In this document: piece by piece, positions 36,238 to 46,485 of the stretch
Layout: every line of letters starts with the position of its first letter
Numbering within the stretch: the first letter of the stretch is position 1
Assembly (NCBI RefSeq): GCF_001717465.1
Contig: NZ_CP017074.1
Span: forward strand, 1,950,873-2,014,872
Origin: Luteimonas sp. JM171
GTDB lineage: Bacteria > Pseudomonadota > Gammaproteobacteria > Xanthomonadales > Xanthomonadaceae
Reading direction: 5' to 3'
Length of the DNA: 64,000 nucleotides
The notes under the pieces: model-generated
Seen by the model: the letters and a program-made list of their open reading frames with translations, nothing else
Database searches by the model: none
Told to the model about the DNA's origin: nothing
Position numbers and translations under genes: made by a program

Positions 36238-37860
36238 ATGAGCCGCTATTTCGCCTGGTGGGCAAGCATCGGCCTGGCGCTGGTATCGCTGGTCCTGTCG
36301 CTGTGGTGGCCGGGTTGGTGGTGGGGCGTGGCCGTGTTCGGCGCCCTCGCGCTGACCGGCCTGGTGGACCTGTTGCAGCGGCGCAGCACCCTGCGCCGCA
36401 ACTACCCGCTGCTGGCGCACTTCCGCTACGGCCTGGAATCGATCGGCCCGGAGATGCGCCAGTACCTGATTGAGGGCGACACCGCCGAGGTGCCTTTCTC
36501 GCGCCAGCAGCGCGCGCTGGTGTACCAGCGCTCCAAGTCGGTGAGCGACGTGCGTCCCTTCGGCACCCAGCACGATGCCTACGCGCCTGATTTCGAGTGG
36601 CTCAACCATTCGCTGGCCTCGGTGGAGATCGAATCGCATGATTTCCGCATCGTCATCGGTCCCGACTGCGCGCAGCCATATTCGGCCAGCGTGTTCAACA
36701 TCTCGGCCATGAGCTTCGGGTCACTCTCGCCCAACGCCATCCTGGCGCTCAACGCGGGTGCGAAGGCGGGGGGCTTCTTCCACGACACCGGGGAAGGCTC
36801 GATCTCGAGCTACCACCGCCAGCACGGCGGGGACCTGGTGTGGGAGATCGGCTCGGGCTACTTCGGCTGCCGCGATGAGCGGGGCAGCTTCAGCGAGGAG
36901 CGCTTCGTCGCCAATGCCACCGACCCGCAGGTGAAGATGATCGAGCTCAAGCTCTCCCAGGGCGCCAAGCCGGGCAAGGGCGGGCTGCTGCCGGGGGAGA
37001 AGGTCACCGCGGAGATCGCCGCCGCGCGCGGGATCCCGATAGGCGTGGATTGCATTTCGCCACCTCGGCATTCGGCGTTTTCCACGCCAGTGGAAATGAT
37101 GGAGTTCCTGGCCCGCCTGCGCGAGTTGTCCGGCGGCAAGCCGGTGGGCTTCAAGCTCGCGATCGGGCATCCGTGGGAGTGGTTCGGGATCGCCAAGGCC
37201 ATGCACGAGACCGGGCTGCTGCCGGACTTCATCGTGGTCGACGGCTCGGAAGGAGGCACCGGGGCCGCCCCGGCGGAGTTCATCGACCACGTGGGCGTGC
37301 CGATGCAGGAAGCCCTCATGCTGGTCCACAACACGCTGGTCGGGCTGGAGCTGCGTGAGAAGGTGAGGATCGGCGCGGCCGGCAAGATCACCAGCGCCTT
37401 CGACCAGGCACGCACCATGGCGCTGGGGGCGGACTGGTGCAACGCGGGCCGCGGATTCATGTTCTCGCTGGGCTGCATCCAGGCCCAGACCTGCCACAAC
37501 GACAAATGCCCGACCGGCGTGGCCACCCAGGATCCATCGCGCTGGCGCCACCTGGACGTGGCCGACAAGGCGCTGCGCGTGCAGCGCTTCCACGAGAACA
37601 CCCTGCTTGCCCTGCGCGACCTGATCGGCGCGGCCGGCCTGGTGCATCCGCAGCAGCTTGGGCCCGAGCACATCCTGCGCCGCGAGTCGCCGACCAAGAT
37701 CCGTTCCCTGGCGGCGATGTACCGGTTCCTGGAGCCGGGCGAACTGCTCCACGGCGCCCCGGAGCACACGGTGTTCAAGGCGTTCTGGGCGGATGCGCGC
37801 AGCGATTCGTTCGAGCCGCCCGAGCGCATGCGCAGGCTGCGCGAGAGCAAGTCCTGCTGA
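36238..37860 (+). CDS. FMN-binding glutamate synthase-like protein
   Basis: A 540-residue protein with two N-terminal membrane helices (residues about 5-45) ahead of a GltB-type FMN TIM barrel (FNISAMSFGSLSPNAILALNAGAK; VDGSEGGTGAAPAEFIDHVG) and the 3Fe-4S cysteine pattern CIQAQTCHNDKCPTG. It has only the synthase part and no glutaminase domain, so it is not classical glutamate synthase. Membrane anchoring and the lone domain suggest another electron-transfer reaction. Confidence 0.88.
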   Translation: MSRYFAWWASIGLALVSLVLSLWWPGWWWGVAVFGALALTGLVDLLQRRSTLRRNYPLLAHFRYGLESIGPEMRQYLIEGDTAEVPFSRQQRALVYQRSKSVSDVRPFGTQHDAYAPDFEWLNHSLASVEIESHDFRIVIGPDCAQPYSASVFNISAMSFGSLSPNAILALNAGAKAGGFFHDTGEGSISSYHRQHGGDLVWEIGSGYFGCRDERGSFSEERFVANATDPQVKMIELKLSQGAKPGKGGLLPGEKVTAEIAAARGIPIGVDCISPPRHSAFSTPVEMMEFLARLRELSGGKPVGFKLAIGHPWEWFGIAKAMHETGLLPDFIVVDGSEGGTGAAPAEFIDHVGVPMQEALMLVHNTLVGLELREKVRIGAAGKITSAFDQARTMALGADWCNAGRGFMFSLGCIQAQTCHNDKCPTGVATQDPSRWRHLDVADKALRVQRFHENTLLALRDLIGAAGLVHPQQLGPEHILRRESPTKIRSLAAMYRFLEPGELLHGAPEHTVFKAFWADARSDSFEPPERMRRLRESKSC

Positions 37861-37885
37861 CTGCCGCCGCCCGCTGCAGGGGGCT

Positions 37886-38239
37886 TCAGTCGAGGAGTTC
37901 GAGCACCCGATCAGGCGGCCGGCCGATCACCGCGCGCTCGCCGCGCACCAGGATCGGGCGTTCGATCAGGCGGGGGTGCGCGACCATGGCGTCGATGATC
38001 GCATCGTCGTCCAGCGTTTCGTCGGCCAGGTTGAGGTTGCGGTATTCCTCTTCCTTCGTGCGCAGCAGGTCGCGGGGGCGGATGCCGAGCTTGCGCACCA
38101 GCCCCCGCAGCGCGTCAGCATCCAGCGGCGCGTCCAGGTAGCGCACGATCTCCGGCTCGATCCCGTTCTCCTGCAGCAGTTCCAGCGCTCCGCGCGACTT
38201 CGAGCAGCGGGGGTTGTGGTACAGCACGTATCCGGTCAT
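37886..38239 (-). CDS. arsC: ArsC-family glutaredoxin-dependent arsenate reductase-like protein
   Basis: A 117-residue protein with the single active cysteine in YHNPRCSKSRGALELL and the C-terminal RPILVRGERAVIGRPPDRVLELL typical of ArsC. It would reduce arsenate with glutaredoxin and glutathione. No arsenite exporter is nearby, so the physiological role is open. Confidence 0.88.
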   Translation of the reverse strand: MTGYVLYHNPRCSKSRGALELLQENGIEPEIVRYLDAPLDADALRGLVRKLGIRPRDLLRTKEEEYRNLNLADETLDDDAIIDAMVAHPRLIERPILVRGERAVIGRPPDRVLELLD

Positions 38240-38246
38240 GGCGTCC

Positions 38247-39092
38247 TCAGGATTCAAGCAGCTGCCGGATGCGCGCGGCGTCCTGGTCGAGCAGCTGCAA
38301 ACGTTCCTCCCCATGTTCGCACAGCAGCACGAACACCAGGTCCAGCAGCTGCTGCAGCGCCGCGTGGTAGAGCAGCGGCTCCACGTGCGGGCGGTCGTCG
38401 TGGCCGGACACCACCAGCGCCAGGTCCGCCTGGGCGCGCAGCGGATTGGGCGTGTTGCGGGTCACGCTGACCACAGTGCCCACGCGGGTGCGGAACAGGC
38501 GGCTGAGCTCGGAAAGCACGGTGCGCCGGCCGTGCTCGGAGAACACCAGCATCACATCCTCGCGCCCGGCATTGGCCAGGCTGGTGGGCATGAGCACCGG
38601 GTCGAAGTGATAGACGGCAAGGATGCCCAGCTGCGCCAGCCGCAGGGTGAACGCGCGCGCCACGATGCCGTCCTGGCCCAGCCCGATCACGAACACCGTG
38701 CGCGCCGCGCGCAGGGCCTCCACCACCGCCTCGATCCGCTCGGGTGGATTGAGCAACCGGGTTTCGCGCACCGCGTCGGATTTCGCCTGCCACAGGAGTT
38801 CGCCTGGAGTCAGCACATCGCTGCCGGGCAATGATTCCTCGGCCGGGAGGCCGTTGCCGTCCTGGCGCACCAGGTCCTCGCCGATGGCGTACTTCAGGTC
38901 CGGGTAGCCCTTGAAGCCGAGCTTCTGGCTGAACTTCACCACGCTCGACTGGCTCACCTCCAGGGCGTTGGCCAGCTGCTGCGAGGAGTAGTCGCGCAGC
39001 AGGTGCGCGTTGTCGAGGATGAAGTCCGCGATCCGCCGCTCGATCGCCGACATCCTGTCGCGCTGTGCACTGATCCTGAGCAGCGAGGACAT
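38247..39092 (-). CDS. MurR/RpiR-family transcriptional regulator
   Basis: A 281-residue regulator: N-terminal HTH_6 (ERRIADFILDNAHLL... QQLANALEVSQSSVVKFSQKLGFKGYPDLK) and C-terminal SIS sugar-phosphate-binding domain (AARTVFVIGLGQDGIVARAF; VMLVFSEHGRRTVLSEL). It lies 12 bp after the epimerase stop. The neighbours suggest the ligand is a murein-derived sugar phosphate or peptide, as for MurR. Confidence 0.9.
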   Translation of the reverse strand: MSSLLRISAQRDRMSAIERRIADFILDNAHLLRDYSSQQLANALEVSQSSVVKFSQKLGFKGYPDLKYAIGEDLVRQDGNGLPAEESLPGSDVLTPGELLWQAKSDAVRETRLLNPPERIEAVVEALRAARTVFVIGLGQDGIVARAFTLRLAQLGILAVYHFDPVLMPTSLANAGREDVMLVFSEHGRRTVLSELSRLFRTRVGTVVSVTRNTPNPLRAQADLALVVSGHDDRPHVEPLLYHAALQQLLDLVFVLLCEHGEERLQLLDQDAARIRQLLES

Positions 39093-39104
39093 TGGCAGGC
39101 TCCG

Positions 39105-40202
39105 TCAGGTTGCCAGCGGCTCGAGCCCGCGGATCTCGCGGATGCCCAGCCCCGGCGCGTCGCCGATGGAAATCTCCGATTCGTTGAAATCAACCCCGCC
39201 GTCGACGGGATCGAACTCGCACAGCGAAGGGCCGTCCAGGTCCACCTTGCGGATGATGTCGGACTTGGCCACGGCCAGGTGCACCGCGGCGGCCACGCTG
39301 ATGCTGGTTTCGATCATGCAGCCGATCATGCATTCCACGCCGTACAGGGCGGCGATGTCGGCCACCCTGATCGCGTTGGAGATGCCGCCGGTCTTCATCA
39401 GCTTGATGTTGATGATGTCGGCCGCCTGGTCGCGCAGCAGTTCGATCACCTCGGACGGGCCGAACACGCTCTCGTCGGCCATCACCGGCGTGTGCACACG
39501 CTCGGTGACGTACTTGAGGCCGGCGATGTCGCGCGCCTTGACCGGCTGTTCCACCAGCTCCAGCTGCACGCCGGCATCCTCCAGGGTGCGGATGGCATAC
39601 ACCGCCTGCTTGGCGGTCCAGCCCTGGTTGGCGTCCAGGCGCAGCAGGGCGCGTCCCTCCACCGCGGCGTAGATCGCCTTCACCCGCTCCAGGTCGACGC
39701 CGATCTCCTTGCCCACCTTGATCTTGAGCGATTCAAAGCCGCGGTCCACCGCCGAGAGCGAGTCGGCCACCATCTTGTCGATGTAGTCCACGCTGATGGT
39801 GATGTCGGTGGTGATCGAGGGAACGCCGCCGCCGAGCATGCGGTACAGGGGCGCGCCGTAGAGCTGGGCCCACAGGTCGTACACCGCGATCTCCACCGCC
39901 GCCTTGGCGCTGGTGTTGCGCTCGGCCGAGCCGTGGATCACCTGCAGGATGCGGTTGAGGTCGGCCACCTCCATGCCCACCAGGCGCGGCCCGATCAACT
40001 TGCGGATCACCTCGATGATCGAGCCGTGGGTGTCGCCGGTGATCACGGCGGTGGCCGCGGCCTCGCCATAGCCGACGTTGCCGGTGTCGGTGTGCACGCT
40101 GACCACGATGTCTTCCACCGCTTCCACGGTGCGCAGCGCTGTCTTGAACGGGGTCTTGAGGGGGACCCGGAGCATGCCGAGCCGGACGTCGGTGATTTTC
40201 AT
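39105..40202 (-). CDS. L-Ala-D/L-Glu (dipeptide) epimerase
   Basis: A 365-residue enolase-superfamily enzyme of the muconate-lactonising subgroup. The catalytic KxK (SLKIKVGKE), metal ligands (RLDANQGW, LELVEQPV, PVMADESV) and second lysine (INIKLMKTGGISN) are present. The CMIETSISVAAAVHLA segment and neighbourhood match L-Ala-D/L-Glu epimerases that process murein tripeptide products. Its specificity is inferred from context. Confidence 0.85.
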   Translation of the reverse strand: MKITDVRLGMLRVPLKTPFKTALRTVEAVEDIVVSVHTDTGNVGYGEAAATAVITGDTHGSIIEVIRKLIGPRLVGMEVADLNRILQVIHGSAERNTSAKAAVEIAVYDLWAQLYGAPLYRMLGGGVPSITTDITISVDYIDKMVADSLSAVDRGFESLKIKVGKEIGVDLERVKAIYAAVEGRALLRLDANQGWTAKQAVYAIRTLEDAGVQLELVEQPVKARDIAGLKYVTERVHTPVMADESVFGPSEVIELLRDQAADIINIKLMKTGGISNAIRVADIAALYGVECMIGCMIETSISVAAAVHLAVAKSDIIRKVDLDGPSLCEFDPVDGGVDFNESEISIGDAPGLGIREIRGLEPLAT

Positions 40203-40221
40203 GATGCGTGGGCTCGTGCGC

Positions 40222-41616
40222 TCAGGGCCGCAGGCGCTGGATGCTGGTGATGCGGTTGACGGTGGGGGTGGTGCGGTTGGACATCATTGGCAGCACCGGG
40301 GTCACCACCACGCCATTGAGGCGCAGCCGGACCAGCTCGCCTTCCGGATCCGGGAGCCAGCTCATGCCGGAGGTGTCGTGGATCACGAACGGCTCGCCGT
40401 CCACGTGGCCCAGCATCATCATCACGTGGCCGGGGAAGTAGATCATGTCGCCCGGGCGCGCTTCGGCCAGCGCCGCCACGCGATCGTCCCAGCTGTCGTT
40501 CTCGTCGAAGCCCAGGCGGTCGAGCGCGGGGCTGATCGACTGCCGGCTGGTATTGCGCGGGATCAGCACGTTGAAGCTGCGGAAGATCTCCGACAGGAAG
40601 CCGCTGCAGTCGCGCGCGTTGTAGGAGTGCCCCCAGCCGTAGCGCTCGCCCAGGAACTTGAAGGCCTGGCGGATGATGTTGGCCTCGGTGAGTGGCAGGT
40701 AGTCGTCGGCCACGTCGGCCGAGCGCGGCAGCAGTGCCGGCTCGAACGACAGCGCGCCGTCGTCGCCGCGCACCGGCAGTTCGATCACCCAGTGGGCGGC
40801 GGGGATCTGGCCGTTGATGGCCCGGGTGGCCGGCCAGTCGGCGAGCACCGGCACCCGCACGCCCATCTCCAGCTGCACGTTGGACACGCGCGGGTTCTCC
40901 GGCGTGTAGACGGTGCTCGCGGTGGCGCCGGTCACGACCAGGAAGGGTTCGGCGCTGGCTCGGGCCAGGATGCGATCGCGCTCGCCCTGGGCAACGTACT
41001 GCTTTTCGATCCACGCGGCGTAGCGGTCGCTGACCACGAAATACCACTCGCCGTCGGCGCTCTCATGCGTGATCACCACCGGGTCGCCGGGGAACAGCGT
41101 GCTCTCCTGGAAGCGGTCGATGTCGCTGTTGTCGGGCGAATGGAACACCCGCAGCGCGGTGGGGAAGGCGCGCAGGTCGGCGCGGTGCACCACCATCCCG
41201 AAGCGGGTGTCCTGGGTCGCAGGAACGGCGTCGATGGCGACGTTGTCCTGGATCCGCGCCAGCCGCGATGCCTCCACCGGCTGCCCCTCGGCGTCGAACA
41301 GCTCCCGGCTGGGCATGCTGGCGAGGCCTTCGATCCAGGCCCGCACCTGGGTGCCTTCCAGGCGCGCAGGCAGCGCATGCAGGTCGAAGATCGACTCGTC
41401 TTCTGCCACCATGCGCGCGTTTTGCTGTTCGATCTGTTCCGGCGTGAGGATCACCTGGTCCGGCGCCGGCCGGGCCTGGATCCAGAATTCCGGCGCCAGG
41501 TGCTCTTCGAGCAATCCGGGGACCGCCAGCGGCGGGGCTTCGGTGGCCGGCGCGCGGGCGGAGAGGGGGCCGGGCAACGCAAGCACCAGTCCCAGAAGCA
41601 TTATTGGCAGGCGCAT
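40222..41616 (-). CDS. Exported NlpC/P60 (C40) cysteine peptidase with SH3-like domains
   Basis: A 464-residue secreted protein with a signal peptide (LPIMLLGLVLALPGPLSARA), SH3b-like middle regions and a C-terminal NlpC/P60 domain with catalytic Cys in YNARDCSGFLSEIF, His in FPGHVMMMLGH and a further His in FVIHDTSG. Enzymes of this type cut gamma-D-Glu-diamino acid bonds in murein peptides (YkfC-like). The ATG at 41616 follows AAGGGG; an upstream frame extension lacks support. Confidence 0.88.
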   Translation of the reverse strand: MRLPIMLLGLVLALPGPLSARAPATEAPPLAVPGLLEEHLAPEFWIQARPAPDQVILTPEQIEQQNARMVAEDESIFDLHALPARLEGTQVRAWIEGLASMPSRELFDAEGQPVEASRLARIQDNVAIDAVPATQDTRFGMVVHRADLRAFPTALRVFHSPDNSDIDRFQESTLFPGDPVVITHESADGEWYFVVSDRYAAWIEKQYVAQGERDRILARASAEPFLVVTGATASTVYTPENPRVSNVQLEMGVRVPVLADWPATRAINGQIPAAHWVIELPVRGDDGALSFEPALLPRSADVADDYLPLTEANIIRQAFKFLGERYGWGHSYNARDCSGFLSEIFRSFNVLIPRNTSRQSISPALDRLGFDENDSWDDRVAALAEARPGDMIYFPGHVMMMLGHVDGEPFVIHDTSGMSWLPDPEGELVRLRLNGVVVTPVLPMMSNRTTPTVNRITSIQRLRP

Positions 41617-41763
41617 GCGATCCCCTTGGAACAGTTTGAACTGGCCGGACATCATGGAATACATCATTCGAATATTGCAACCAGAAAGAATAAATTATTG
41701 ACGGCTTGTCGACATGCATGTTACACAGCCGTCACAGCATCCCTGGGGAGGAGAGAGCTGAAA
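41617..41763. promoter_or_regulatory. AT-rich divergent promoter region of the peptide locus
   Basis: A 147-bp region between divergent gene sets, much richer in A/T than its surroundings. It holds the palindrome ATTCGAAT (41666-41673) and the run GAATAAATTATTG (41688-41700). It is the natural place for RpiR operators controlling both sides. No exact operator was identified. Confidence 0.4.
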
Positions 41764-43341
41764 GTGCGCAATCCCTGCGCCCGCCCTGTTACGCCTGTAC
41801 TCCACCGGCCACGCCGGGGACTGCGGGTGGCTGGCCTGCTGGCGGGCCTGATGGCCGGGCTGGCCGTGGCCGCCGTGCCCGTGGCCGCCGCCGGCCCGGG
41901 CCCTGGGAGCGGCGTCGATGTGGGCCAGCGGCTGGCGGCGCCAACCCACATTGTGGAGCTGGTGGACGCCGGGGATTTCGCGGGTGCCGAGGCGGCCATT
42001 GCCGAAGCGCTGGCTGATCCCTCCATCCATCAGGAGCGCCGCGTGGCGCTGGAGTTCCAGCGCGAGCGCATGCGCCGGATCCTGATGGATTTCAGCCTTG
42101 ATGAAGTCGGCGCGAAGGAGCGGCTGCGCCGGCACATCCCGGACCTCACCGATGATGAATTCGCGCGCTGGGACGACGCCGGCCTGATCGAGGCGCGGGT
42201 GATCGACGGCGAGCGGCGCTGGTTCAACCGCGGGCCTTCCAACCTCTTCCGCATCAGCGCCGAGGCCCGGGAGCGCCGTGCGACCCCGCTCAACTTCTAC
42301 GACAGCCCGCTGGAGCTGGAGGTCCTGCCGCACCACGAGCAGGTGCGCGAGGAGGCGGTGGCCAGCGGGAGCCTGTCGGTGGTACCGCACCGGGTACGCG
42401 TGACCCAGTCGCTGACGGTAAAGCCGGACGCCGTGCCGGCCGGCGAGACCATCCGGGCCTGGGTGCCGTTCCCGCGTGCGATCCCCGGGCAGCAGGAGGA
42501 CATCCGGGTCATTTCCACCAGTCCGGGTGATCACCTGCTGGCTCCGGAATCGAGCCTGCAGCGCACCGTCTACATGGAGACACCCGCGGTTGCCGGTGAA
42601 CCCACCCCGTTCTCGGTGACCTACGAACTCACTGTCTACGGCCAGTACGCGGACATCGACCCGGCCCGGGTGGTCGCTGCGGAAATCACCCCGGAGCTGG
42701 AGCCGTTCGTGGCCGAGCGCCCGCCGCACGTGGTGTTCACCGATGCGATGCGGCTGAAGTCGGCGCAGGTGGTGGGTGGAGAAACCAACCCCTACCACAT
42801 CGCCCGAAAGCTGTTCGCCGCCGTGGATTCCATCCCCTGGGCCGGCGCGCGCGAATACTCGACCATCACCAACCTCGGCCAGCACGCGCTGGAGCAGGGC
42901 CACGCCGACTGCGGCCAGCAGACCATGTTGCTCATCACCCTGCTGCGGATGAACGGCATCCCGGCGCGCTGGCAGTCGGGATGGATCTTCTCCGACGGCA
43001 CATACAACAACATGCACGACTGGGGCTGGCTGTACCTGGATCCCTACGGCTGGGTGCCGATGGACGTGACCTTCGGCGACCTCCCGCATTCCGATCCCGG
43101 CCTGGCCGGCTTCTACCTCGGTGGGCTCGATGCCTACCGGATCGCCTTCAACGACGACTGGTCGCGCGAGTTCACGCCGGCCAAGCAGCACCCGCGATCG
43201 GAAACCGTCGACCTGCAGCGCGGCGAAGCCGAGTGGCGGGGCGGCAACCTGTATTTCGACCAATGGAACTACGGATTCGAGTGGGAGCTCGTTTCCCGGG
43301 GCGCGGATGGAGTCGCCCGTTCTACCTCAACCAACCCCTGA
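41764..43341 (+). CDS. Exported transglutaminase-like protein
   Basis: A 525-residue protein starting at GTG 41764 after a GGAGAGAG site. A signal peptide (VAGLLAGLMAGLAVAAVPVAAAG) precedes a novel N-terminal part and a transglutaminase-like domain with Cys in HADCGQQTMLLITLLRMNGIP, His in NNMHDWGWLYL and Asp in WVPMDVTFGD. The triad is complete. In this setting it may act as a peptidase on peptide or murein substrates. An apparent long frame upstream is antisense to the peptidase and is not coding. Confidence 0.82.
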   Translation: MRNPCARPVTPVLHRPRRGLRVAGLLAGLMAGLAVAAVPVAAAGPGPGSGVDVGQRLAAPTHIVELVDAGDFAGAEAAIAEALADPSIHQERRVALEFQRERMRRILMDFSLDEVGAKERLRRHIPDLTDDEFARWDDAGLIEARVIDGERRWFNRGPSNLFRISAEARERRATPLNFYDSPLELEVLPHHEQVREEAVASGSLSVVPHRVRVTQSLTVKPDAVPAGETIRAWVPFPRAIPGQQEDIRVISTSPGDHLLAPESSLQRTVYMETPAVAGEPTPFSVTYELTVYGQYADIDPARVVAAEITPELEPFVAERPPHVVFTDAMRLKSAQVVGGETNPYHIARKLFAAVDSIPWAGAREYSTITNLGQHALEQGHADCGQQTMLLITLLRMNGIPARWQSGWIFSDGTYNNMHDWGWLYLDPYGWVPMDVTFGDLPHSDPGLAGFYLGGLDAYRIAFNDDWSREFTPAKQHPRSETVDLQRGEAEWRGGNLYFDQWNYGFEWELVSRGADGVARSTSTNP

Positions 43342-43365
43342 TTTTCTGTACCGGAGAGAACCGCA

Positions 43366-46300
43366 ATGAAGCCCAGACAAACCAAGATGCGCCGCGCAGC
43401 CCTGTGCATCGCCCTCGGGGCCTGCCTGACCACCCTGGCGCCCGTGGCGGTTGCGCAGCAGGTCACCGGTGCAGTCGCCGGCCGCGCCACCGCGGGCGAC
43501 CAGGTGGTGGTGAACAACCCGGCCACGGGCCTGACCCGTTCGGCCACCGTCAACGCCGATGGCAGCTACCGCCTGGGCCAGCTGCCGGTGGGCACCTACA
43601 ACCTGCAGGTGACGCGCGATGGGCAGCCGGTTGGTGAGCCGCTGGAGGTCACCGTTTCCCTGGGCGGCACCACGACCGTCAACCTGGGATCCCAGGGTGG
43701 CATCGCGGACATGGCCGCCGTGCAGGTGGTCGGCACCCGCGTGGTCAACCGCGTCGACGTGCACTCCACCGAGTCGGCCACCAACATCACCCGCGAGGAG
43801 TGGGCGCGCCTGCCGGTGGCGCAGAGCCTGAGCTCGGTGGCGCTGCTGGCGCCGGGCGTGGTGACCGGCAACTCGAGCTTCGGCGGCATTTCCTTCGGCG
43901 GCTCCTCGGTGGCCGAGAACTCGATCTTCATCAACGGCCTCAACGTTACCGATTTCTACCGCCGGCAAAGCTTCTCCACCGCGCCGTTCGCGTTCTTCCA
44001 GGAGTACCAGGTCAAGACCGGCGGTTACTCGGTCGAGTTCGGCCGCGCCACCGGCGGCGTGATCAACGCGGTGACGCGCTCCGGCAGCAACGAATTGAGG
44101 GGCGGCGTCGAGGTCACGTTCGAGCCGGATGCCTGGAAGGCAAGCGGGCGGGACCGGATCATCACCGGCGAGAACTCGGACGGCACCACCTCCACCGCGA
44201 TCTACCGCGCCAGCCGTGATCGCAGCAGCTTCACCAAGGCCAACGTGTGGGCATCCGGCCCGCTGATCCGCGACCGCCTGTTCCTGTTCGCCATGTACGA
44301 GCAGCGTGACAGCGATTCGAAGTACACCAGCAACACCGGTGCGACCTGGTACGAGAGCGAGTCCGACAACGGGTTCTGGGGCGCCAAGATGGATTGGCGC
44401 ATCAACGACGACCACATGCTCGAACTGCTCGCGTTCTCGGACGAGGGCGACAGCGACCTCACCACCTACGGCTACAACTGGGATACCAACGAGCGTACCG
44501 ATGCCACCGGCACCAGCAACAGCGAAAGCGGTGGCAAGAGCGGTTCCATCACCTATACCGGCTATTTCGGCCAGAGCTTCATCGCCAAGGCGATGTACGG
44601 CATCAACCGGAGCCAGGCATTCACCTCGTCCCCGGCCGATGGCCTTTGCGAAGGCGTGTTCGTCAACGCCAGCTACAGCGATATCTACAACGCCATGGGC
44701 AACCCGACCCTGGGTTGCCACCCCACGGGCAGCTCGATCGTTGCCCACGAGGACGAGCGCGAGGTGGGCAGGCTGGACTTCGAGTGGACGCTGGGCGACC
44801 ACCAGCTCCGCTTCGGCATCGACCACGAGATCATGACCACGGACCGGACCACGTTCTATCCCGGTCCCACCGGCATGCAGTACACCGCGTACGAGATGGC
44901 GCCCGGTTCGGTGCTGGACAACGGTGCCGTGGTCCCCGACGGGATCACCGAGGTGCTGATGGCGCGCAGGCGCCTGGATGGCGGCGTGTTCGAGACCACC
45001 GCCAGCGCGTACTACCTCGAGGACACCTGGAGCGTCACGCCGAACTTCCTGCTCAACCTGGGCGTCCGGGTGGACAGCTTCAACAACAAGACCGCGGCCG
45101 GTGGCAGCTTCATCAAGATGGACAACCTGGTGTCGCCGCGCTTTGGCTTCTCCTGGGACATGCAGGGCGACGGCACCAGCAAGCTGTTCGGCAACCTGGG
45201 CCGCTACTACCTGCCGGTCACCAACAACATCAACTACACCTTCGCCGGTGGCCTGACCGACGAGCGCACCTTCTACGTGCTTGACGGCTGGGCCGAGCGG
45301 ACCAACCCGGTGACCGGCGGTTCGTACATGGAGCCGATCATCGGCAGCCAGATCGGGCCGGTCGACACCAATTACAACGTCGAAGTGGGCGACCTGCGCC
45401 AGAGCGTCGACGCGGACCTGGACGCCGTGTACCAGGACGAAGCGATCCTCGGCTACCAGGCCATGCTCAGCCAGGCCTGGTCGTGGGGTGTCAATGCCAC
45501 CTACCGCCGGATGAAGAACGCGCTGGACGACGTGCGCATCAACCACACCCCCTGCGGGCCGGTGGGCTACAACCTGTGGCCGATCGCCAACCCGGGCAAG
45601 CCGCTGACCATCTGGGGCGATGCCAGCATCGGCTGCGACACCGAGGGCTGGATCACCATCGATACCTCCCGCGACGGTTACATCAAGGGCGGCAGCGGCG
45701 AGGTGGTCGGCTACTCCGAGCCCAAGCGCACGTACAAATCCATCGAGCTGCAGATCGACCGCGCCTGGGATGGCGTCTGGGCGTTCAACGCCTCCTACAT
45801 CTGGTCGAAGCTGAGCGGCAACCACGAGGGTCCGGTCAACTCGGATACCAACTACGGCGACACCGGCATGGTCCAGCACTGGGACCATCCGGCCAACAAC
45901 GAGGACTACGGCCCGCTGTTCAACGACCGCCGGCACCAGATCAAGCTGCGCGGCAGCTATGCGCTCAGCGACCAGTGGTCGTTTGGCGCCATGTTCACGG
46001 CCATGTCCGGTGCCCCCATCAACATGTTCGGCGTGACCTGGCCCAACGACAGCGTCGGCGGCGCGAGCTTCGTGACCGAGGGTTCCGGCGGTGGCACGTT
46101 CTGGCACTGCGTGGCCAACTGCTCCGGCGACTGGAGCGAGCGGGTGTACGAATATGCCGGCCGGGGTGCCGGTGGCCGCACGCCCTGGACCTACAACCTG
46201 GGTGCCAACGTCACCTGGACGTTGCCGGTGGACGGCATCGACCTCAAGGCCAGGTTCTCGGTGTACAACCTGCTCAACAACGACGAGGTGATCAACGTGC

Positions 46301-46407
46301 GCCAGCGCTACGAGATGGGCCCGGGCGTGTCGCGCGGCCTGCACGGCACCGGCACCCGCTGGCAGTCGCCGCGCTACGCGCAGCTCGTGGTGACCTGGAA
46401 CTTCTGA
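43366..46407 (+). CDS. Oar-type TonB-dependent receptor
   Basis: A 1013-residue outer-membrane receptor. A signal peptide (residues about 1-31) is followed by a CarboxypepD_reg-like domain (VTGAVAGRATAGDQVVVNNPATG...), a TonB-box-like stretch (MAAVQVVGTRVVNRV), a plug (GGISFGGSSVAENSIFINGLNV) and a beta-barrel ending in VVTWNF with the C-terminal Phe of outer-membrane proteins. It lies 24 bp after the transglutaminase gene, so they are one transcription unit. The imported substrate is inferred to be a peptide. Confidence 0.92.
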   Translation: MKPRQTKMRRAALCIALGACLTTLAPVAVAQQVTGAVAGRATAGDQVVVNNPATGLTRSATVNADGSYRLGQLPVGTYNLQVTRDGQPVGEPLEVTVSLGGTTTVNLGSQGGIADMAAVQVVGTRVVNRVDVHSTESATNITREEWARLPVAQSLSSVALLAPGVVTGNSSFGGISFGGSSVAENSIFINGLNVTDFYRRQSFSTAPFAFFQEYQVKTGGYSVEFGRATGGVINAVTRSGSNELRGGVEVTFEPDAWKASGRDRIITGENSDGTTSTAIYRASRDRSSFTKANVWASGPLIRDRLFLFAMYEQRDSDSKYTSNTGATWYESESDNGFWGAKMDWRINDDHMLELLAFSDEGDSDLTTYGYNWDTNERTDATGTSNSESGGKSGSITYTGYFGQSFIAKAMYGINRSQAFTSSPADGLCEGVFVNASYSDIYNAMGNPTLGCHPTGSSIVAHEDEREVGRLDFEWTLGDHQLRFGIDHEIMTTDRTTFYPGPTGMQYTAYEMAPGSVLDNGAVVPDGITEVLMARRRLDGGVFETTASAYYLEDTWSVTPNFLLNLGVRVDSFNNKTAAGGSFIKMDNLVSPRFGFSWDMQGDGTSKLFGNLGRYYLPVTNNINYTFAGGLTDERTFYVLDGWAERTNPVTGGSYMEPIIGSQIGPVDTNYNVEVGDLRQSVDADLDAVYQDEAILGYQAMLSQAWSWGVNATYRRMKNALDDVRINHTPCGPVGYNLWPIANPGKPLTIWGDASIGCDTEGWITIDTSRDGYIKGGSGEVVGYSEPKRTYKSIELQIDRAWDGVWAFNASYIWSKLSGNHEGPVNSDTNYGDTGMVQHWDHPANNEDYGPLFNDRRHQIKLRGSYALSDQWSFGAMFTAMSGAPINMFGVTWPNDSVGGASFVTEGSGGGTFWHCVANCSGDWSERVYEYAGRGAGGRTPWTYNLGANVTWTLPVDGIDLKARFSVYNLLNNDEVINVRQRYEMGPGVSRGLHGTGTRWQSPRYAQLVVTWNF

Positions 46408-46485
46408 CCGGTTCTCCGGGTGGGGCGACCCGTCGCCGGCAATCGCCGGCGGCGGGGCCGCTTCGGCAAGGGAGCGATTGCAATC